From: Panopea generosa
Lineage: Eukaryota; Mollusca; Bivalvia; Adapedonta; Hiatellidae
Direction: 5' to 3'
Assembly: GCA_029582155.1 (NCBI GenBank)
Contig: CM055895.1
Coordinates: 48,084,807 to 48,148,806 of the forward strand
Length of the DNA stretch: 64,000 bases
The notes under the pieces: model-generated
Database searches by the model: none
Told to the model about the DNA's origin: nothing
Seen by the model: the letters and a program-made list of their open reading frames with translations, nothing else
Shown: one piece after another, positions 35,906 to 44,900 of the stretch
Position numbering within the stretch: position 1 is the stretch's first letter
Layout of the letters: each line of letters begins with the position of its first letter
Made by a program: the position numbers and the translations under genes

Positions 35906-38900
35906 TAAAGCGTCATTTTTATGCCCCTGAGGGCTAACAGATGATTAGTTAACCTAACCACTGTTTCCTGGGACCCTAAAAGGTTAACCAGTACTCAAGC
36001 ACACCAGTCATCATCTCCGCAAGTAACTGATAACTTTCCCCCCTTGAATCAGCGGTGAGAGACAAATGATAATGAGACACTCTATCATATATCAATCATC
36101 AAGGAGACTGTTGCCGGGTGGGGATTCGAACTCACAACCACTGGATTGATAGTCAGATGCGTAACCGACTGTGCTAATCAGGCCTGGCTTATATAAAATT
36201 GAAGAAAATGATAAACTCACCTTTTCTACTAAGAATCTGCAGATTTTAATTTAGGTATTTGTTTCACTTAGTCTATCACAAAACATAATTTTATGGTCCC
36301 CAGGGTTACTTGAATCTGATTAAATTCACAATAATTTGTTACTCAAAGTGCTTGCCACAAGGCACAATTGTATCATCATGGAATTATATTAATTGAGGTG
36401 CCAATGTCAAGATTTCTAAACAATAAAACTCCTACAACTAAAATTGAAAACTGTCTATAATAGCCCCCAGAGATGGTTAACACTTTTATACAGATGATAT
36501 ATCACTCGTTTTACTTGTCCTTTTTTTCATCTTCTTTCTATATTAAGAATGTGCTCTAAATATTGGAGACACCAGTGCAATGTGACACACAATGAAATGT
36601 ATTTAGTTTAAACTTGTTTATTTTACATCGATTCTGAAACCAGTTTAATCACAGCTTATACAAATTACGCTCAAAGTCTTCCAGGGTGAACTAATACCAA
36701 GCATATGCGGAAAAAGTATCTTGCTCAAAAACACACACATAGCCATAACCAGGCAGGGGATCTAAACCAAAAGTGTAATAAACCCATGACATAACTTTGA
36801 TAATAACCTAGTGTTTACCAATACACGTTTAAAATAAATAAGTGTAAACTAAACTTAGACTACAAATCACTCTACAAATGACATTACACATGTACGGATT
36901 CTTTACAGAAAGTAGTGAATATAGTTGCAAATGCTTTATTGTTTCTGGTTTCCCCATCATTTACCCCAAGAACTAATGATTTCCGGAAGTTGGAGCTTCG
37001 CATGGCTTTCTATGTATCCCATTTCCTATCGTAAATCCTGTTAAAGATTATCATGCACATACTCATCCCTACCGATCTGCTTACATCGGAGAGTTTTCTT
37101 CTTATACTTAGTTTTAACACATTTTAACAGAAATATTGGGATGTCTTCCAGGTTTTGGATTTCACTTAGATCTTGTCACCAAGAATAACATAGTTAAACA
37201 TTGTGTTTTCTTAGTTGTAAACTGGGTTTTGTTTGAAGGTCAGATTTGATCCATGCAATACGCATACTTTACTTGATGGAGAGGAAATGGTGTTTTGCTT
37301 CAAAACTAGGGAAGAACTGCCTTTCGTACATGACTTGACAAGTGGGGTAGTAGTGCCTTTTTGGCCACTCATGCCAGAGTTCGAATCCAAACTTCATCCT
37401 CTGGTCTCTCAAAATCAACTCTGGATCTACCTATAAAAGGGTCTCCAGAGTGATTTATATAAATTCTGATCTTACTTCGCAGTCTAGCTATATAAATTGT
37501 TATAAACTAAACCTATATCATTGCCTGTGTCAAATACCAACATATCTCCAGAGCGTTTTACAAATAGATTTACCATCACTCCCATAGTCACACAGAGGTC
37601 ATTTACTTCAGGCCTTACTAATTTAACACATTAAAATTTTGACCTGTTTTGATGTTGAACATTTTCACCCTTTCTCTATGTTATTATTTGTTATTTATTT
37701 TCCAGTATCGTTTAAAAGTCATTAACTGCTTTCTTCATCTCTCGAATACCATCCATATAAGAAGTTAGGTCAACATCCCTTCATCTCATTTAACAAGCGT
37801 GTTATTGTATTCATGTGGTTGGTCTGTTGGTACTCAAGAAAATAACGATGTGTTAATTGCTCACTACAATTTTGCCATTTGCAAACTGTTTTGTTATCTC
37901 GTCCACCAAAATCATGTTATAAATGTCAACAAGAACCCAAAGTAAAAGTTGAACGTTGAAACATTTGTTAAGCTGAAGTTGCCTTCTTACAGTGGCCTCA
38001 CAGAACTTCAAAGTAACAGATCAGTTAAAAATTCTGTAATGATGCGAACAACAAGAAAAATGTTTACTGTGACCATCTGTATTTTGGTTTCATAATCCAA
38101 AATCATTTTACTTACGTATGTGAAATGCACAATTTAAGCAGTCGCCAGATAGTCAAAATGATTTCTTTTATGTGGGTGGCCTTGAGGAATGACCTGGCCC
38201 TCTGATACATTATCTGCCCTTTCCAGAGCACTAATGCAGTCATTACCTCTAAGCCAGTGGCCAAGACTGTTCAAAGAAGCCGTCCAAATGTGAAGGTTTC
38301 TAAACAATACTCAACACTAGTGTCTTTGAATGTACCTGGTTAGTTTTATTGAATTTGTTAGAGGCTGGTCACAAGCAATAAAGGTAGTTTGCTCGAGATT
38401 GAAAAGGTTTACAGACACCCTGTGATGTTTATTGACTGACGAACAGATTGGACAGATTGAGGTAGAAGGGCGCATTTGTCAATGATTGAATATGTAGCTG
38501 ATCCTAATCCAACATATTGGCGTGTGACAAAACAACTTTGATTATTCTTCATTCTGTTAAAAATGTTTATCGTGAAACTAATAATGCTTTTGAATTCTAA
38601 ATTTATGAAATAATGAATAAGCAACAACTTGTAACTGATAGTTTTGAGACAACAAACACAATTAACACCGGTCCCCCTTAACTTATACATGTATATATAC
38701 AAGTGTCTGCTGTATTTATCTCTTGAGTTTTGATATTGTATTGCATAGAAATTATATGAATCAGTGCAACAAAGCATTAAAACAATAAAAACATACAGGC
38801 ATTGTAAGTATTTTTTACATTTTAACCCTTTATTACATATGCATTTTAAGTGGACTCTTCCAAAGTCAAAGCCACACATAGTCAATTTCCGTGAATAGAT

Positions 38901-41900
38901 ACATTTTACCTATTTATTTTGATAGAGCAGAAAACAGCGTAGGACCTGTTCTGATTGCTTGTTACGAGCAACAAAACTGGTCCTACACTTTTTTCAAAAG
39001 CCTTCTATATTAGAGGTGTCCAAAGGCGTCTATATTAGAGGTGTCCAAAGGCATCTATATGAAGTAAAGAGTTAAATCAATATATATTTTTGCCTATCAC
39101 TCACTTAAATACTATTACATCTCACGTATTTTAAATTCAATTTATGAACCTTTAACACATTTTGTTAAATTTACAGGGTAAAGAACGCTAAATAATATGA
39201 GGTCACATCAGTATTTATTTACATAAAATATTGATTTACCCCACCCACCGTATATTGCATATAAATGATGTTTTGCTCTATATTGTTAGCAACTATTTTT
39301 ATATGTTTATAAAGATAGTAACTATCATTTTGTAAAATATCTATGAACAAGAAATGTCACTGTTAAGTGTCACATGCCCCCCAAATGGTCTGTGAAAATA
39401 AAAATATATGATATGTTATGTTGATCATATGTAGCAAGAATCAACAAAATCCATCAATGCATGACAAAGTTACATGCTGGAAACGAAATCTCACACAAAC
39501 TCAAAGTGTTGTCAAACAAACTCAAATTGTGACCTTGACCTTTGAGGTATGGGTTTGGGTCTTACTCGCGACAAGTCGTCATGTTATGTTGATCATTTGT
39601 AGCAAGTATCCAAAATCCATCTATGCATGACAAAGTTACAGGCCGGAAACGAAATACCGGACAGAAGGACGAACGGACGGACGGACGGACGGATGAACGC
39701 TGCGATTACTATATATTCCCAAAAAATTTTTTTTGCAGGGCATAAAAAGTTGGGCAAAATTATAATAGAATATCCAAATTATAGAAATTGTTGCTATTTT
39801 TTAAGATTTTAAGTCTTCATTTTGCATATTTTTATATTTTAAAATCTTCTTTCGCAATAAAACCATTAAATTCAACAAGTATAATATATTTTGATAACAT
39901 TATAGTCATAAAGAGCTATCAAATATCATTAACTACTACAAATATAAAAATAAATAGGGATCTTGTTATTTTTGGCGGCCATCTTGGATTTTCTGCCATT
40001 TTTAAGTGGGTCTCGGTGTTAAAATAATCAGTTAACCTTGTTCTATGTTTGTGCCAAGTTTGGTGCTTTTCTCAAAAATGGCACAATTTTTTCACGAAAT
40101 GGCTCCACTATAAGAGCAAACGTAAATATTAATTATAATATGCTAGTAACTGTATATCATTATAGACATGAACCAGACATAGAGCTTTAGAATATTGTTT
40201 TCATAGTCTTTTTTTTTTGGAAAATCACCTTTGAATTATTTTTTTTCAAAAGAATTCACCCCTAGCAAATATCACTACTTACATTAAGAATATCAATATT
40301 GAATATATATATGTCTTTTATCATCTAGTCATTGCAACCAGGTTTCAACAAGAAAGTCAGTGAATTCCTGTCCCCACTAAAATGGGTCAATTAAATATCA
40401 CCACTAAAATGGGTCAATTAAATATCCCCACTAAAATGGATCAATTAAGACATTGACTGTTGATGTAGGTACACAAGTTACAGTACCCAAAATGTGGAAA
40501 AACATTGTAAAGTGAAAATATTTTTTTTTCTTTTGTTGGTGGGGTATATGACTGTGTGAGTTAGGGGCGATGGTTGAATAGTAAGTGAACAGGTGAGCAG
40601 GATCAAAATTTGGCAGTGTGGGCAGCATGTTGGGCAGGTATGGTGGTGCATAAGAAATGAAAGTAAGAAAAAAGAGTATAAAAAAAAATTTTTTGGAGGG
40701 GGTAGGTGACCCGAGTGACCTTGGCCTTTGAGGTTACTGGCCCTTAACAAATAAAGGTCATCATTTCCTCAAAGCCTGTCCCACTATGAAGTTTCAAGAT
40801 ATTACTCAAAATCAGCTAAAGACTAAAAATGAAAAAATTAAAATGAATGTACTGGTAATTCCATTGAAAAAGATGAAAGGACCTTACTCAGTAAAAAATA
40901 ATTTAATCTGAATGCCAAGATTACTGGCTCACATTCAGACCATGTACGTGCCGTACAGTAAACCTGGGGAAACATGATTGTCAAGTAGAAAATTTATGAA
41001 ACATTGAAGTTTGTGTCAGATGCAGCCTGGGACCTTACATAAGCATGTTGATGGAAAATGATTTAATGGAGGTTATCATTTACAAACCGTTTTTTGCTGT
41101 ATGGGTACAAAATACAAAAGATAGGATCAAATTTTATTTTATTTGTTTCAAAATTAATGTTAAACTGTAAAATAATATTTTATGGTTCAGTCTCCAAGAT
41201 GATACTCAGATATTGTATATATGTTTCAAAGAAAGTTCAAATTCCAATTAAAATGTTATATACATAGATCCCATGTAACATCATCATATCCAGTTTATTT
41301 ACTTCCAGTCATCATTTTGATTGGCAAATTGAGCTAGAGTAAACATTGACAAAGGGATTCATTTTCTATTTAACCCTTTACTCCATAGATACGCGTTTCC
41401 CGCACCAATCACAAAAGGCCATTGAAAACAGTGCAGGAAGAGTTCAGATTGCTCGTAACGAGCAATCTGAACACTTCCTGCACTGTTTTCCACTCTGTCA
41501 GTTAATATAAACATGATTCACCCATTGCTGATATGTGGTGAATTAATGCTTTCAATATTAGAGGTGTCCAAAGGCGTCTATATGAAGTAAAGGGTTAAAA
41601 GGAGAAATGGTTGTCTCCTGCTGGGTAACAGGTTGTAGTTATTTGGCTGACGGTGTTGTCAAGCATAGTTTTTATATTATACCTACTTAGTCCCAGAGAT
41701 AGGGGAGTGTTTATTTACTTTTTATGTCCAAAAGGTTTGAGACTTATTTCTAGAGGTAAATTTTACGCTGAGTTTGAAAATCCATTTCTTACTTAGGTAC
41801 TGCTGTTGGGGCGTTTGGTCACAACTCCAAGATCCAAATATTGAAATTCATGTTATGATATATAAACTGATAGAAAACACTGCAAAGTATTAAAATTTAA

Positions 41901-44900
41901 TTAATTGTGTTGTTGTGGTAGTTGTATGACATATTTTACGGTAAAAAAGAATAAAAATATGGTTGATTCAAATAAAAAAAGTCTTAATAAGGGACTGCCA
42001 AAAAAGAAAAAATGACACTTTTTATGCAAATAAACTCATGTTGTTGAATGATTTGGCCTTATTTACATTTATAAATGCTTGTTTCTAGAGGTAAAATGTA
42101 TGCTGAGGCCAAAAATCTACTTTTTATTAACGGATGTTGGTGCATTTGGTCACAAACTTGACTATTATAGTATTTTTTTCCTGATAATACTCCCATTTAA
42201 TATTAGCTCCAAGTCTGTATACTATATATGTATAATTTATAATGTTTTGAAACAAAAGGTCCAATCTCATAGTTGAATTATGCAAATATTATTAAAAACA
42301 ACAAAGCCAGATATATGCAAAGATAAAATTGCGTATATGTAAAAATCATTTTTTTGTCATTTTTGGAACCTATTTTCAAAGGTTAGTTAATGGAGTACTG
42401 CAAGAAAACAAAAGTATTGCTAGTGAAATAAACAAGAACCCTGCATGGTTGCCCGAAAATTTAACCCCTACTGGCTTATAAATGAATATGAATATAAATA
42501 GAAAAAGTAAGTTATCAAACATATAAAAGCAAAATTAGAAAGTACCATAAATAGTTCCAGGATAGCTGGTTTATATCTCCAAACTAAATTAGAATAATCA
42601 GCAATTCAGAACTTGACTGTGGAATTATTTCTGGGCGTCCTTCAGTTGTAACTACATATAGAACAGCTACAGACCCTAAACCGCTCAAGTACCCCAATTG
42701 CACGCAAACGGAGTGCACTCAGAGCGTAAGCGGAGCGCGAGCGTAGCGCAGACGGAGCGCGAACGGAGCGCAGATTGAGCACAGACGGAGCGGACATGGA
42801 CCGTAAGCAAACGCTGGATTTTGAATAATAAACGCACTCCTGAACGCATGAAATAGATTGAGTGCACTCAGACACGCTGAATGCACTCAGATACGCTGTT
42901 TACGCTAGACACAGTAAGAAAACTGATAACAGAACTTTTCGTGCGCTACTGAGTGCACTCGTTCATTCAGATATACTCTTTTTTTATTATTTGATCGTGA
43001 AGTCGATACTTAAAATCGAGATAAAAATAAATTTTCTTTCAAATGAATATAAACCATGTAGTTAATATAAATGTTTTACTGTAAAACGCATGATAAAACT
43101 TATTTTGGTCAACAATTTATCAATTATAACATAAATATCAATATTTAGCTGATCAATACAATAATGTTTAAAACACCTATTATACAATAGACGACACACC
43201 ATTGGTTATCTACGGTTTCAAGGCTAATTTGCCGTGTTATTTCGATATAAATTAGTTATAGAACATACAAAACATGTACTTTATTTCGATTTAAGCGTAT
43301 ACTGCTCCAAATACAAAAATATCAAAGCATGCGTGAATCAAACAAAACATAGATATGCATAAAATTATATGATTATGATTCTATTTGTTTGGGTATTTCG
43401 GCAAAATAAAAATTACCAATTTTCAATTTAATTTGGACTTTAGTTTTATATTTTCCCCAAACATAGTTACACTGAGTTTGTGCTTAGTTATAAACAAATC
43501 TACGTAAACTGTTATATTGCAATTAAAGTGGAAACATTATACTCGTGCACATCTCATTAAAAAATAATAATAAATTAATTGTATTCTAAAATATAAAATG
43601 GGTCAGTAGTACAGCGGATAGGGTGCTGGCTTCAGACGGCAGAGGTCGCGAGTTTGACCCAGGCTTTACCCGACCTCTCGAAACACATTTCAGTACCAGA
43701 TCTAATAAGGGAATGCACTGGAGAAAGATATGCATAAGCTCCGAGCTTACTTGACAATCAAGCTAAATTAAATTAATGTAAAATAAATGTATGTATGCCA
43801 AATTAACAAGACAGACCGAAATAACACATTAGACATAGGAAATAAAAACTAGCAAACGTAAATTTCTAGGTGACCTTTTTGAGGTTGTGATTTTATATTG
43901 ACTAAAGAACAGCTTTAGATCATGAGGAAGGTTTAAATAAACAAAAAAGAACATGTATTCACTGCCTATAAAAAAGTAAATATATTGTTTTCCCGCTTTC
44001 CTACAAAATCGATACGCCTGATCACGTGCATGTAAGCACGTAACAATTAAGCCACTATAAAAGTTGTGAAAGGGGCAACAAGTAAGAAATGACAACAATA
44101 ATAATAATAATAATAATAATGATAATAATAATAAAGAAGAAAAAATACTCAGATAATAATAATATGATAATATAATAATATAATAATAAAGTAATATAGC
44201 AATAATAACAATAATATTAGTAATTATAGTAATAAATAATAATAAAATATACAATAGATATTAATAATAATGATGATAATAATAAAATTATAAAAAATCT
44301 GCATATTTAAGTATTGATTTTGACTATATATTTCTTATCCAATCACATGCCGCGGGTTAAATAAAGATTCATTCATCTTGCACAAATTATAATCAAAATG
44401 AAAATTACACACCGGCAGGGTTCGTTGTGATCAATGGACCGATAAATCACCAATAAACTATTTATTGACACACATGTGGTTCTCATCATGCGTATCTGTT
44501 TTGATGATTGCCATGCAACTCTGCCTTCATTATAGTAATTTAATTGTTATATTTATTGTGAACGACTGACCAGATGTACATACGCACGTATCCAATATAA
44601 AAGCTGTAAACAAATCAATAAGTCAATATGTATATTATAATAATAGCTCCAATGATAATAATATTTCAAAAAAAATAAAACAAATAATGAAAGTAAAAAA
44701 TAATACAAATAAAATACTACATTTTTACAAGGAATTATTTAAACACATGTCTTTAATTTTTATTAGTTTTAAAATTGTAGGATTGTTTTATTTTGTAAAT
44801 TAACAATTCTGATCTGTTTTTATACGAAATCGCTATGGCAGCTGTGGTAAAATGACAGCCCTGAATACACATCCCTTTATACGTGTATGTCACACTTTCT

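Larger units (their letters stand above)
36191..38821. other. RUFY intron, mostly unique-looking DNA
   Basis: Apart from the SINEs at 36611 and 37340 this part has more balanced composition than its surroundings and no clear repeat. No exon was found. The ~158-codon frame at 38409-38885 on the minus strand has no recognisable features and overlaps the TTAA MITE at its end. Confidence 0.4.

Noticed and set aside
36100-36190. tRNA-like sequence with clear A and B boxes on the minus strand
   Set aside because: It is the head of a SINE: it continues into the family 3 body and (TCAA)n tail, and no clean acceptor stem was seen. Not called as a tRNA gene.
43829-44254. 141-codon minus-strand frame rich in Tyr, Leu and Ile
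   Set aside because: Most of it is the (AAT)n simple-sequence tract inside the 3.77 kb transposon.
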